A stretch of 64,000 bases of DNA, from positions 1,116,001 to 1,180,000 of the forward strand of contig SDUX01000003.1 in assembly GCA_008729055.1 (NCBI GenBank), in the 5' to 3' direction. Every line of letters starts with the position of its first letter. Position 1 is the stretch's first letter. Under the pieces are notes generated by a model that did not search any database, had not been told where the DNA came from, and saw only the letters and a list, made by a program, of their open reading frames with translations. Position numbers and translations under genes: made by a program. This document shows positions 10,324 to 20,936 of this stretch, piece by piece. The stretch is from Pyropia haitanensis (lineage: Eukaryota > Rhodophyta > Bangiophyceae > Bangiales > Bangiaceae).

Positions 10324-10662
10324 GGTGCGGCCCCGGCCCGCCTGACCGTGACTGCTCAGCCACCCTCCCTTGTAACTTGTTGATAACCCGTTCTGTGTCT
10401 CCATTCTGCTCTTATTCTCTTTTGCTGTATCTGCTACCTGTCTGTGGGCGGTCTGCCGCTCCTCCCCACTTTTTATTCCCCGGGACCCCTCAAAGGCCTG
10501 GGAACCTCTCCTTGCCGCCCGCACGGCACCTTCCTTGACTGCATCTGCCACTGCGGCGCCCGGAGAAGGCAACAGGGCATGGATGGGCTGGGGGGGGGGG
10601 GGAAAGGGCAGCAGCGCGAGGTGGCAGCGAGCGGGACCTCTGACAGCGGTAAACCGTTTACG
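10324..10662. other. short spacer between convergent 3' ends
   Basis: 339 bp separating the secreted Cys-rich gene (+) from the two-TM protein gene (-). The first half is T-rich, as expected for a 3' flank. No canonical polyadenylation signal is obvious. Confidence 0.5.
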
Positions 10663-12716
10663 TTACCAATGGGCTGGTGGGCGAGAAATGCGGGCGTCAC
10701 GCCCCTCCCCCCCCCCCCCGGCGGCCCCCCCCGTTGCCTTCCAGCGCACCGCGTCGCCGCGGCTAAGCAGCGCGAGCCAGCCAGCACCCATCAAGCTCAT
10801 CAGCGTGTAGATGCTGAGGTCGAGAAACAGACTGAGCAACCCGAGAAAGTCGGCGAGGAACGCGACGGGCGTCACCGCCGCGTGCGCCTCGGTGACGACC
10901 GTCGCGGGCCCCGCCGCGGCGGCGGCGGGGGGATCCCCGCCACCGCCGCCGGCGGTGGCCACCGCCGCGGCCGACACGGCGTCGGTGACAAAGCCAACGT
11001 CCACCACGTACGCAATGGCCGCGACGGGCGCCGACGCCGGGTCCGCGGGCCGGTCCACCCGCTGCAGCCGCACGCTGTCCACGGCGGCGGCGACGTAGCC
11101 GACGCGCCCATTGACGCGGTGCCGCACAAAGCGGATGCGCGACGCGGCGTTGGCGGGGAGGGCGGCGAGGAGCGTCGCCGCCTCGGCGGTGCGCGACGCC
11201 GCCGCCGCGGCGGACGTGGCCACCGCGGACGACGGTCGTGTGGACGGCGTGGCGGCCGCCTCGCTCGCCGCGGCGTCCGTGACGAGGCCGCCGCCGACGC
11301 CGCCGCCGCGTGGGGACCCCGCCACCCCCCCCGCCGTCGACACCAGCCGCGCAGACGCGGTGAAGACGTACGCGGTGCGGCTGTCGGCCGACGCTGGCGT
11401 CGCCGCGTAGGCCGGGTCGTCGAGGCGGAGCGGCAGCGCCGGGAAGCCGCCGCTGTGGGCGCGGCGTAGGTCGGCCATGGACGGCGGGTGGAAGGGGCCG
11501 GCCGCGCCGCGCGCGCGCGACCAGTAGCCGGTCGCGTTGGAAAATACAAACCGCACGTCGGGGCGGCGGGCGGCCCCCCCGGCACCCGCCGCCCCCCCCC
11601 CGACCGTGTCGACGGGGTAAAAGACGCCCGCGGTGAGGTACGCGTTGCAGTAGACGTCGTCCAGGTCGAGGAGCCCAAAGCGGAGCGCGTCGCCCAGCCC
11701 GTCGGGCGCCCACACCCGCACGTCGCGGGACGACGGGAAGAGGCGGCCGTCCCACACGGCCCGGTCGTTCACGTCGAGGCCGCCCGTGTCGAGGACGCCG
11801 GTGGAGACGAGCGCCGCGCGCTGCGCCCACAGGGCGCGGCGGAGGAGGTCGCGGGTGTTGGCGTAGATGCCCAGCCGCCGCCGGCGGCACCGCTCCACCA
11901 CCGTCGAGACGCCCAGGTGCACCCGCGCGCCGACGGGGTGGCCGCCGCCCGCACCGCCGCTGCCGCCACCGTCGTTGCCGTTGCCGTCTCTGTCCTTGCC
12001 GCCACCCCGCGCGTCTGTGGCCGCGGCGGTCCCCGCAAACGCCCAGCAGGTGAGGCACCCCCCACCCCCCGTCGGCGACAGGTCCACAAACGGCGCGTCT
12101 GGGTGCGCCGCCGCCGACGACGCGTTGAGCGCCGCGGCCGACACGGCCGTCGGCAGGGGCCCACACGGGAGCCCGCCGCGGGTGCGCGGCGGCGCCGCCA
12201 CCGCGGCGGCCACGCCGCCGCCGACACCCGCCGTCGCCGCCGCCGCCGCCGCACCAGCCGTGGCGGCGTCGGCGGCGGCGGCGGCGGGCGGACCGACCGC
12301 CGCGAGCGGCGTGCCCGGCCACGGGCCGGTCGGGTAGTCGGCAAACGCCGGCAGGCCGCCGAGGTCCACACACACTTCGACGCGTGGGAGCTCCCCCCCC
12401 CCCACCGCGGACGCCGCCTCGAGCCGCACCGACACCGCCGGGTGTGCGCGCGCGTCGAGGTAGTCGGCGAGCAGCAGCCCCTGCGTGACGAGGAGGCCGA
12501 CGATGGAGACGCCCCAGGCGCCCATGACGAGCGCCCGCACCTTGCGGCCGTCCCCGCGGTGGAGGCGCGCGCCGAGGCGGGCGAGCGCGGCCGACACCCG
12601 GGGGGGGGGGCGCCCATCCACTTGCCGCTGCTGCCGAGGCCGGCGGCCGCCGCGTCCCGGTCCGCCGCGTCGGCCGCGACGGCCGCTTCGACCGCCGACC
12701 GGCGGGGGTGACCGCC

Positions 12717-12750
<34 letters not shown>

Positions 12751-12874
12751 GGCGAGCGGCGGTGGCGCGCCGGGGAGGGCCCGCCGCCGCCCGCCGCCGC
12801 TGCCGGCCCCGCCGACCCGTCCGTGTCACTCCCCTCCGACGCGGACGCAGCGTCGGGCGGTCGATCAACGGCGG

Positions 12875-12905
<31 letters not shown>

Positions 12906-13067
12906 GGTGGCCGCCGTGGCGGCAGCAGCAGCAGCAGCAGCGGCGGCGGCGGCCGCCTCCCGCGACGCGCCGTCGACGGCGGCGACGAGCGCGTCCGCGT
13001 CGAGGCGCGGCGCCGCGAGCGCCGCGTCAATCGCGGCGAGCGACACGGGCGGCGGCAGGGGCGCCAT
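10663..13067 (-). CDS. two-TM membrane protein, DEG/ENaC/ASIC-like topology
   Basis: Read in two segments. From the ATG at 13067 an Ala-rich cytosolic region (MAPLPPPVSLAAIDAALAAP ... DRDAAAAGLGSSGKW) runs to the G11 run at 12600-12610. The frame then changes and stays open to the TAA at 10663-10665. After the change: basic residues, TM1 (ALVMGAWGVSIVGLLVTQGLL), then YLDARAHPAVSVRLEA and LPRVEVCVDLGGLPAF, a ~530-residue extracellular region, and TM2 (FLADFLGLLSLFLDLSIYTL). A ~35-residue tail follows. TM2 aligns with the ASIC/ENaC pore helix (LLxDIGGxxGLFxGxSIL), and the Cys-containing segment after TM1 matches the position of the family's FPAVTxCN. In that alignment the pore GxS triplet reads DLS. 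Family assignment is inference from pattern, not a search. Few ectodomain cysteines are unlike animal members. Confidence 0.6.
12600..12610. repeat. G11 homopolymer where the two-TM protein changes frame
   Basis: G11 on the + strand, C11 in the minus-strand gene. The N-terminal reading (GLGSSGKW...) and the TM1-containing reading (RVSAALARLGARL) meet exactly here in different frames. Confidence 0.7.
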
Positions 13068-13270
13068 GACCCCCCCACCCACCTTCCCGTGTTGGGAGAC
13101 GCCGCCGCGCGGGGGGGGGGGGGGGGGGGGGGGCGGGGGGGGGGGGAGGACGCCGCTCACCGCAACGGCCCGGCCGACGGCGGGAGGCGCGGCCCGACGG
13201 GTGCCGCGGGGGCGCCAACGACGCGGGCCACGGCGGCGGCGGGGGTGGTGGTGGCGGCGGCGGTGGTCGT

Positions 13271-13302
<32 letters not shown>

Positions 13303-13608
13303 GGGGAGGGGGGGGTTGGCCGCCCCTTTTGGACGCTCCCACCACGGCGGCCGCCGCCACGCCGGCCCCGCGCGGCGTGCGGCGGCGGTCCCCCCCCAGT
13401 GGCGCACGGCCGGCCACCGCGCGGGGAAGAGGGGGGAGCGGGGGGGAGGGGGGGGGGGGGGGGGGACGGCGGACGCCGCGCCCGGCCGCCGCGGCGGTGC
13501 GCCCACCGCCAGGCCGTCCCGCGTTGCCACACGGCGGGGGGCGGGGGGGGCGGGAAGGGGCGCCGCCGCCGCCGCGTCCCGCGCTCGTAGGCGGCGGCGG
13601 CGGCGGTC

Positions 13609-13640
<32 letters not shown>

Positions 13641-14899
13641 GCGGGCGGCCGCCGCCGCCGCGGCGGGCGCGCGGACCATGGGCGGGGTGCCGCAACGGGC
13701 GGCGCGGCGGCGGGGGAGGGGAGTCGCGGCGGCGGCCGCCCGGCGTGGCTTGCCGGTGTGGCGCCACGAAAGGGGAATGCGGATGGGGGGGTGTGGGGGG
13801 GGGGCGGCGGAGGGTGGAGCGGCAGCGCTGGTCATTGACGCGGGGGGGAGTGCACCGGTGGGCTCATGCGGATCCCGTGCACGCACGCCGCCCGCCGCGG
13901 TCGCGTGCCGACTGCCGACGGCACCGCCCCTGCGCAGCGGCTGCCGCGCGCGTCGGCCGTCTGCTCCCCCCGCCAGTCGACTACCCTCCTCTCCCCCCCC
14001 CAGCCTCCTTCAAGACCAAGACCACACGAGGGGGGGCTGCACCGCCAACCGCCGCGTCTGCTCGCCGGCGGCGGACGCGCAACCGTCGCGGCGCGTAGCT
14101 ACCACCCCACCCCCCCCCCCCCCACCCCCCAACCGCGCGGCGCCTCCCCTCCCCCCCCCTCAACCCGTTTCTCCCACCAGCACGCCACACCCCCCCCCCC
14201 CCCCCGCCCGCCGGGGCCAACGCCACACCCGCCACGCGCGCGCGCTCCCGCCACACCGGCCACACGCGGCCACGCGACGACGCTCCCCCCCCCCCCCCCC
14301 CTTGCGCACCGACCGCCGCCGCCGCCGCCGCCCGCCGCCGTCACGCCCGCCGCAGCCACCACCACCACCACCACCACCACCACCACCACCACCACCACCA
14401 CCGCCACCGCCACGCCGACGCGGGGCCAGCCCGCCGCCGACGCACACCCGCACCGGGCGGCCCGCGCTCGCGCGGCCGCGCCCGTGGGCCGCTGGCCGAC
14501 CGCCGCCGCGGCGGGCCGTCGCCGCCGCACCGGGCGGGGGGGGGGGTGTGGTGGCGCCGCCGCGGTGGCGGGCGTGGCTGCCGACGCGGCGGGGGGGGCG
14601 GCTCCGGCGGGGGGGGGGGGAGCCGACGCGGCCGCCGGGGGGGGGATGGCGATGGTGCCGCCGCGCGTGGGTGGCGGCGGCGGCGGTACGCGGGGGGGGG
14701 GGGGGGGGGGGGGCGCGCCACGGCGGCGGGTGGCACGCCCGCTGGGCGGACCAGGTGGCTGGGCGCGGCGGCGGTGGCCGCGGTGGCCGTCGCCCGCAGC
14801 GTGCAGCTGGGCCAGACGCCGCTCCGTGCACAGCGCCGCTCCTCCCACCGCCCCCCCCGCCCCCCCCTCCTTCCCCCCGCCCCCATCTGCTCGCCTCCC
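13068..14899. other. intergenic, repeat-rich, with a (CCA)n run
   Basis: Spacer between the start of the two-TM gene (-) and the 3' end of the haloperoxidase gene (-). It contains long G runs (13111-13145, 13441-13465, 14694-14713), C runs and a (CCA)~15.7 array at 14356-14402. No gene recognised; the long overlapping ORFs are by-products of composition. Confidence 0.5.
14356..14402 (+). repeat. (CCA)n trinucleotide array, about 16 copies
   Basis: Uninterrupted CCA repeat of 47 bp inside low-complexity spacer, followed by imperfect CCG/CCA units. Confidence 0.9.
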
Positions 14900-15321
14900 T
14901 CAGATGCGCACGGTGGTGCCGTCGGTCAGCGGCACGCTCATGCTCCACTTTTCCCCGTACGTGAGCTTCTGCTCCTCCAGGATGCCCACCGCGACCGCCT
15001 CGCCCAGCCGCACCGACTCGATGTAGTCCGAGTAGTAGTGCACGCCCGCCCAGTTGCGGCCAATCGAGATGTTGGCGGCGAGCTTGTTCAGCTCCCCCTC
15101 CACCGTCAGCACCACACCACCGGTCGGCACCTCCCGCACCGCCCGCCCGTCGGGGGTCGCCTCGTACGCGGTGGTGCCGAGCGCGTGGCCAGCGTCAAAC
15201 CAGCCCTTGAGCACCGTCACGCACGCGCCGGCGACGGTCGCGTGGCCGGCGCCGTAGGAGGGGTGCATGGGGGAACCCTCGGGGTACGCCATGGGTAGCA
15301 GCACGCTGGGGGGGGTGCCGC

Positions 15322-15389
<68 letters not shown>

Positions 15390-16918
15390 GCGGCCGCGTT
15401 TGCCGCCGCCACCCGACGGAGCGTCGGCGCCGCCTCGGCGGCGAGCGCCGCGACCGGCGCCAGCGGCCCCGGCGCGAGCGGCAGCCGGTCGAGCAGCCCG
15501 CCAACCGCTTCCGGCCGCAGCCGCCGGTGCACGTGAAACTTTTGGTAGCGCACCGCCTTGAGCGCGCGGGTGGCCACCTCGGTGAGGAGCGACAGCAGGT
15601 GCGGACCCCCAAACGTTGCAAACCCCTGCTGGTGGTCGTCCGCGTCGGGCGCGGTCCACGGGAGCCCCCCGTCAAAGGGTACGCCCTCCGCGAGGAGCCA
15701 CAGGCACGCGTTGAGGTACGCCTGGTACAGCGCGTCGTGGTGCACGTACGTTGCGAGGTCCCGCGGCGTTGCGAGGAAGCGGGTGCGGCCGCCGTCGGCG
15801 GCGGCGACGTACGCCTCGGTGCCGCGCGTGTCGGCGCCGTTTTGGACGTCGACAAACGCGGGCCAGGCGGTGAGGTAGTCGACGCCCGGCGCCGCGACGG
15901 GCACGCGCAGGTCCACCCGGTTGGCGCCGTAGGTGACAAAGCCGGCCGTCGGGGAGCCCGACGTGCCCGCAATGCCGGCGTTGCCCAGCAGCAGGAACTG
16001 GGACAGGTACGGGCCGTCGCCAACGCCGCGGCCGACGCCCCGAAAGACCGACGCGGGGGTGAAGCGGGTGACCCGCCGCCGCGCCGCCGCGGCGGCGGAG
16101 AGGCCCAGCGCCCGGTCCGTGACGGCGGCGCCGTGCCAGCGCGTGTCGTTGAGCTCCCGCACCGCCGCGGCGACGAGCGGCGCGGCGGCCCACGCGGCAA
16201 ACGGCACGTCCCGGCACAGCGCCATGTTGTACACCTCGACCATCTCCGCGGCGAGCTCCGCGCTGTCCAGCCGCGGGGCGGGGGGCATGGCCAGCGCCTG
16301 CGCGTCGGGGCCCTGCAGGTCAAACGACAGGCCCGCGGCGGCCGACTCCCACGCGCGCACGCCGCGGGCGGGGGGGCAGTGGAAGCGGCCGCCGAGCGGG
16401 ACGTCGATAAAGTCCCGCTCGTCGCCGCTGTCAATCGCGCGCACAAACGCACGGTACGCGGCGGGGTCGTCCAGGAGGCCCGTGCGGAGGTCGTGCGGGA
16501 GGCCTTTGGTAAACGACGCAATGTGCGACGGGCCCTGCACGCCGCCCGCCGCGGACGGGCAGTCAAAGCGGAAGCGGCGGCTGCTGCCGTGGCTGCCGCT
16601 CCCATCGTGGTGGTGGTGGCCGCCGCCTGGGTGGCCGCCGCCGCCGCCGCCATGGTGGTGATGGTGTCCGCCGCCGCCGCCGCCGCCGCGGCCGCCGCCG
16701 CCGCCGCCGCCGTCGCCGCCGCCGCCGTCGCCGCCGCCGCCGCCGCTGCCGTTGCCACCGCGGTGGCCCGGCGGCGGAAAGAACGCGCGGTACTCAAACT
16801 CCTCCCCGTTGGTTGCCTGCGCCGGGTGCGGCCGCTCCCGCGCGACCGTCGCCGCGGCGACGCGCGTCGCAAACGCCGCGTCGCGGCGGTAGGTGCCGCT
16901 GCTGGTGGGCGCCGCCAT
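14900..16918 (-). CDS. vanadium-dependent haloperoxidase (bromoperoxidase, Corallina type)
   Basis: Oxidises bromide or iodide with hydrogen peroxide to hypohalite, using vanadate as prosthetic group. 672 aa from ATG 16918 (MAAPTSSGTYRRDAA), single exon; Corallina subunits are about 600 aa. Motifs: KFHVHRRLRPE (Lys and Arg vanadate ligands, spacing 8), SPMHPSYGAGHATVAG with His552 and the acid-base His559, SIGRNWAGVHYYSDY with Arg621 and vanadium-ligating His627. Spacings between these match C. officinalis numbering (478/485/545/551) to within two residues. The residue corresponding to its Ser483 is Ala557 (GAGH rather than PSGH). Insertions absent from the usual fold are a Gly/His-rich block near the N-terminus and a long Gly run (15320-15383) just before YPEGSP. 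No signal peptide seen. The upstream + strand is purine-rich, i.e. a pyrimidine-rich leader on the coding strand. Confidence 0.95.
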
Positions 16919-19780
16919 TGGGGCGCGCGCGGGGCAAGGCCTCACGGGAGGGAGGCCACGGGTTGGGGGAAGGGGGGTGGTCTGGTCGCCGCGACCGACC
17001 CCGAGAGCAATGAACGGGGGGGGGAGGAAGGGGGCTCCCAAAGCCGGCTTCACCGCGCGGCTGATGGGTTGGTCGCGGCGGCACCAGCCGAGCCGGGGAG
17101 GGCGCCGCCGCTGGGCGCACCTGCAGACCATCCGCACAGCGGTGGGCGGGGAGCGGGAGCTCAAACCGCCCTACCCCCCCCCCCCCCCATCCCCCCCATC
17201 CCCCAACCCCGCCCGCCGCGGCCCGCAGCGCGCCCAAACCCCGCCCGCAGCGGCCAGCAGCCCACCCACGTTTCCCGTGGCGCCCCCCCCACCAACGCCT
17301 GCGCCGCAGCCCGCCCGCGTACCCGGCGGGAAAGCAGACCGTCCGGCGGCGGCTGCCGCCGCCGCCGCGCCCATGCCGGCAGAGACGCGCGGCGGCGGCG
17401 GCCTGTCGCCGCCGCGGGCGTCGGCGCGGCACCAGCCACGACGGGCGGGGCGGGCGCGGCGGTCCCCGCCGCCGCGACCGCGCCGCGGATGAGCCGCGTC
17501 CACCCCGCCCGCGTGCGCGCCGGGAAAGGGGACTGCCAGCCGCGGCTGCGTGGCGCGATGCCGCGCCCATGCGGGGGGGGGGGGGGGGGAGGCGCGGCGG
17601 CGGCGCGCCGGTCGCCGCCGCGGGCGTCCGCGCCCGCCGGCGGGGGCGGCCACCGCGGCCCCCCGCGGCTGGTGCGCGGCCGCGGAAAACGGCGGCCGCG
17701 GACGCGGCGCGCGCGTGGCGGGGGTGGCGGCGGCCGCTGGCAACAATGCTGCTGGCCGCGGCGGTCACCCGTCGCGGGGGGGCGGGGGGGGGGGGGGGGG
17801 GGGGGGGGGGGGTGGGCGCGTCCGCCTGTGGCGTGCGTGCTCGGCCCCCCCCCCACCCCCCCCCCCGCCTCCCGTCTCCAAAATCTCTGCGGTCGCACCG
17901 CCTCGCGGCGGGCCCCGCCTCATCGCTGTGCGCTGGCGGGACGGCGCGGCCACGGGCGCGCGCGGCGGCGGCCGCCGCCAGCGCACGCTGGGGCGGTGGG
18001 TGGCCGTCTTGCCACCGGCGGGGGGGGCAGAGGCAGGGGGGGTGGCGCGGCAGCACCCAGAGGAGGGAACGGTCGCTGCGTGGGCACGGGAGGAGACCCC
18101 GCCGAGGCCGCCATGCCTCGTCCCGGTTTGCGCGGCGGGTCTGTCGCCGCGGCTGTGTGCGGCCGCAGCGACGGCGGCGGCAGGCGCACCAGGGGGCGGC
18201 CGCCCCCGCCCACCCCCCCCTCCTCACCGCCCGCGGTCTGCCCTCCTCGCCGCCGCGGCGGCAACGACGAGCGCGGACGCCGCACCGTGTGCGGCCGCGT
18301 CGGCCTTCCCGGCCGCCGGCAGCACGTCGGGTGGAGGAGGGCGGGCTGCAGGGACGCGGCGGGTTGGGCGGCCACGCGGGGGACCGCCGCCCCGTGCGCC
18401 CACCGCCGGGCGGCCGATCGGCTGCTCCCCCCCCCCCCCGCCGGGCGGCCCCCCTCGCCATCGCCGCCGCCGTTGCCGTCCCCGCTGGCACGGTCAACCC
18501 CACCACCATCACCGCCGCCGCCGCCGCCCCTGTCGGTGCCGCGGCCGGCGGCGGCAGCGTCGGCGCCACGGCGGCGGGGACGGTGCGCCCCAGCGGCCAG
18601 TCCCAGGCGCCCTTCCCCCCCCGCTCTCCTCCTCCTCCCGGTTCCTCGCTCCCTTCCCTCCCGCCCGCGTCGCCCCCTCCCTGCTCCCCGCCAACCGATG
18701 CGTCACCGCGGCGCGTCTTTGCGGCAAACGGCCTCGGCCGCCAGCGGTGTGCGACCGCGCCCCGCTGGGCGGGGTGTGCTGTACCCTTCGCCACAGGCGG
18801 CGTCTGGATTCCGTGCGTGATGCATGGTGCATCCGCCCCGAGAGAGGATGGCGGGCCGCAGCAGGGGCCCGCTGCCAGCCTCTGCGGTGCGGCCACCCTC
18901 TTCCGTGCAGCAGCTTCGTGCTCGCACGCCGCCGCTACTTGCCGGCACGGAAAGTGTGTGCCTGGGCGTGGGGCTGTGGGCGTGGTGTTGGGACGGGGCG
19001 GGCGTGCGAGCCCTTGGGCGTGTCGGGAAAGATGGGGAGGCGGGCCCACCGCCGCCCGTTTCTCCAGCGTGGGACCCCCGTGATGGGCCCCGCGCGAGCC
19101 GCACGGGCCGGCCCAGGACGCGGCCCGCGCTCCGCGTGCGCCGCCACCGCACGCGGCACCCGCCGTGGAGGCCGGGGCGGGGACCGCCCCGGCTTTGCCC
19201 GTGGAGGCGACCGCGCGGCGGGACGCAAAAGCAGCCGCAAGGCCCCACCGGCGGGCGGTCGTGCAGACCGCAGACCACCGGAACGGGCGGCCGTGCCACA
19301 CGACGGGGCGCCCATCCCATAGGTGCGTGCGGCCGCCACGCGGCTTGGTCGGGCGTCGTCGCCTGTGGTCGAGGCCGTCGTTCTACCCGTCCTGACCCGC
19401 AGGCATGCGTCCGGACGGGTTTGCCCCCTGCACAGCCAGAGGCAGGACGGTGGGTCGTGGACCTCTGGATCCAGCAAGTACAACGGTAGGTCCGCCCGTG
19501 ACGCCGCGCGCGGACACCCGCGCGCGTCCCCAGGCAGAGGTGAACGCCCCCCCCGCCCGCGCCACCGCCGCACACCGGCGGGAAGAGCGGCGGGCGTGGC
19601 GGGGGGGAGAGCCGCGGCTGCGCCCCGCGGGCGGCTGGAACCGCGCCATGCGCTGTCACCCCGACCGTGCCGTGCGCTGTCACCGCGGCCACCGCCGCGC
19701 GCCGGGTGTTGCTCCCCGCCCACGCGGGCAGCAACGTCGGGGAGGTGTCGTTGCTGGCGCTGCGCACCAGCGGGTGGACA

Positions 19781-19798
19781 CAGCCCGTCGCTGACGCT
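19781..19798 (+). promoter_or_regulatory. conserved upstream element of secreted paralogue 1
   Basis: CAGCCCGTCGCTGACGCT lies 98 bp upstream of the TATA box. The paralogue promoter has CAGCCCGTTGCCGAGGCT at 22024-22041, 96 bp upstream of its TATA box. Matching sequence and spacing suggest a retained regulatory site or simply duplicated flank. Confidence 0.5.
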
Positions 19799-19878
19799 AC
19801 CGCCCCGTCCTCTGGGCCGCCACCGTTGATGCGGGGGGGTGCCTCCGCTGCCGCCGGCCGCAAGCGCGCGCGCAGGGC

Positions 19879-19885
19879 TATAAAG
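19879..19885 (+). promoter_or_regulatory. TATA box of secreted paralogue 1
   Basis: TATAAAG in GC-rich surroundings, 206 bp upstream of the ATG at 20085. The second paralogue has the same heptamer 199 bp upstream of its ATG. Confidence 0.75.
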
Positions 19886-20084
19886 CGCCGACCGCGGGGA
19901 TCGTTCCGAGGCTGAGTGTGCAACACGACAACCCGCTCGCCACCCAGCGCACCCGGCTCCCACTCTCTGCCTCTTGCCTCGCCAGCGCCCACGCTCCCCC
20001 CCCCCCTCCCTCGCTCCTTCCCGCATGTGCCTTTTGTCCGCACGCTCGGTTCCCCGCCTACCCTCCCCCTCCAACGCCGCGTCC

Positions 20085-20936
20085 ATGGCGTCCAACGCTC
20101 CCGCTCCCCGCCGTGGGCTGGCAGTCGCCGCCTTCGCCGCCGCGGTTCTCGTTGCGGTCGCCGCGGCGGCGACGCGGCCGGCGGGGGCGACCCCCCCCCC
20201 CCTGGCGGCCATTCGCCAAGCCGACGACGCCCCCGACACGGTGCTGCCGATGGCGGACCTCCTCGCCAAGCACTGCAACGGCACGGTCATCACGGACGAC
20301 ACGGAAGCGGAGAGGAACACGACCGCCTCCTGGACCGGCGACTGCACGCTGGTGCTGGCCGTCCCCGGTGGGGAGCTCACCTGGGGCCCCGGCACCGCCG
20401 CCACCATTGACGGCGCCGTCGTCATCCGGCTGGCCGACGGCGCTCCACCCGCGCCGCCGCCCGGTGAGGACAATGACGACGGGGAGGTGGAGTGGGAGGC
20501 GGGCTCGGTGCTGCGCGCCGCCTCGCTGACCGTGACCGCGCGGGACATTGAAGTCGGGCCGGGGGCGTTGCTGGCCGCCACCGACGCGAGCGGGATGTCG
20601 CTCTCCGCGGCGGGGGATGTGGATCTCGAGGCCGGCGCGGTCGTCCGCACCGCGGCGGGGCCCGTGTCCATCGCCGCGACGGGCGACGTGAGCGTCGGCC
20701 CCGGCGGCGGTGTCGCCGCCGCCGGCGGCGCCGTGACCATCACCGCGGGCGGGGACGTGGATATGGGGCCGGGCACGTCCGCGTCTGCGGGTGGCGACAT
20801 GACGATCCGCGCGGCCGCCGCCGCGACGCTCAACACGGTGAGCCTGAGGTCGGGGGGGGTGCTGACCGTCGCGGCGCCGTCGTGCACGGCGGTGCGGGTG
20901 ACGGCGACTGCGCCGACGGCGCAGGTGTGTGACTAA
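20085..20936 (+). CDS. secreted beta-repeat-like protein, tandem copy 1
   Basis: 283 aa; no family recognised. It has a signal peptide (MASNAPAPRRG, hydrophobic core LAVAAFAAAVLVAVAAAA), then VLPMADLLAKHCNGT, a Cys in WTGDCTLVLAVPGGELTW and VVIRLADG, followed by an acidic linker. The C-terminal half is a series of short units such as GDVDLEAG, GPVSIAATGDVSV, AVTITAGGDVDMGPG and GDMTIRAAA. This periodicity resembles parallel beta-helix or filamentous polymer-forming proteins. A final Cys pair (PSCTAV ... AQVCD) closes the protein. N-glycosylation sequons are present (CNGT, RNTT). It is paralogous to the gene at 22319 along its whole length. It is probably an extracellular matrix component; function is inferred only from signal peptide and repeats. 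ATG is the first after a C/T-rich leader. Confidence 0.75.
   Translation: MASNAPAPRRGLAVAAFAAAVLVAVAAAATRPAGATPPPLAAIRQADDAPDTVLPMADLLAKHCNGTVITDDTEAERNTTASWTGDCTLVLAVPGGELTWGPGTAATIDGAVVIRLADGAPPAPPPGEDNDDGEVEWEAGSVLRAASLTVTARDIEVGPGALLAATDASGMSLSAAGDVDLEAGAVVRTAAGPVSIAATGDVSVGPGGGVAAAGGAVTITAGGDVDMGPGTSASAGGDMTIRAAAAATLNTVSLRSGGVLTVAAPSCTAVRVTATAPTAQVCD

Larger units (their letters stand above)
16919..20084. other. 3.2-kb intergenic region; promoters at both ends
   Basis: Between divergent haloperoxidase (-) and the first tandem secreted gene (+). It has C/G homopolymers including a G run around 17778-17811, and no recognisable protein on either strand despite many overlapping ORFs. The right end carries a TATA box and a promoter motif, listed separately. 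Confidence 0.55.

Noticed and set aside
14356..14402. (CCA)n as a telomere-like or CRISPR-like array
   Set aside because: A pure trinucleotide microsatellite with no spacers; CRISPR is not expected in a eukaryotic nuclear genome.
15527..18820. Plus-strand ORF of about 1100 codons across the haloperoxidase gene
   Set aside because: Antisense shadow: the minus strand here encodes a haloperoxidase with every catalytic motif.
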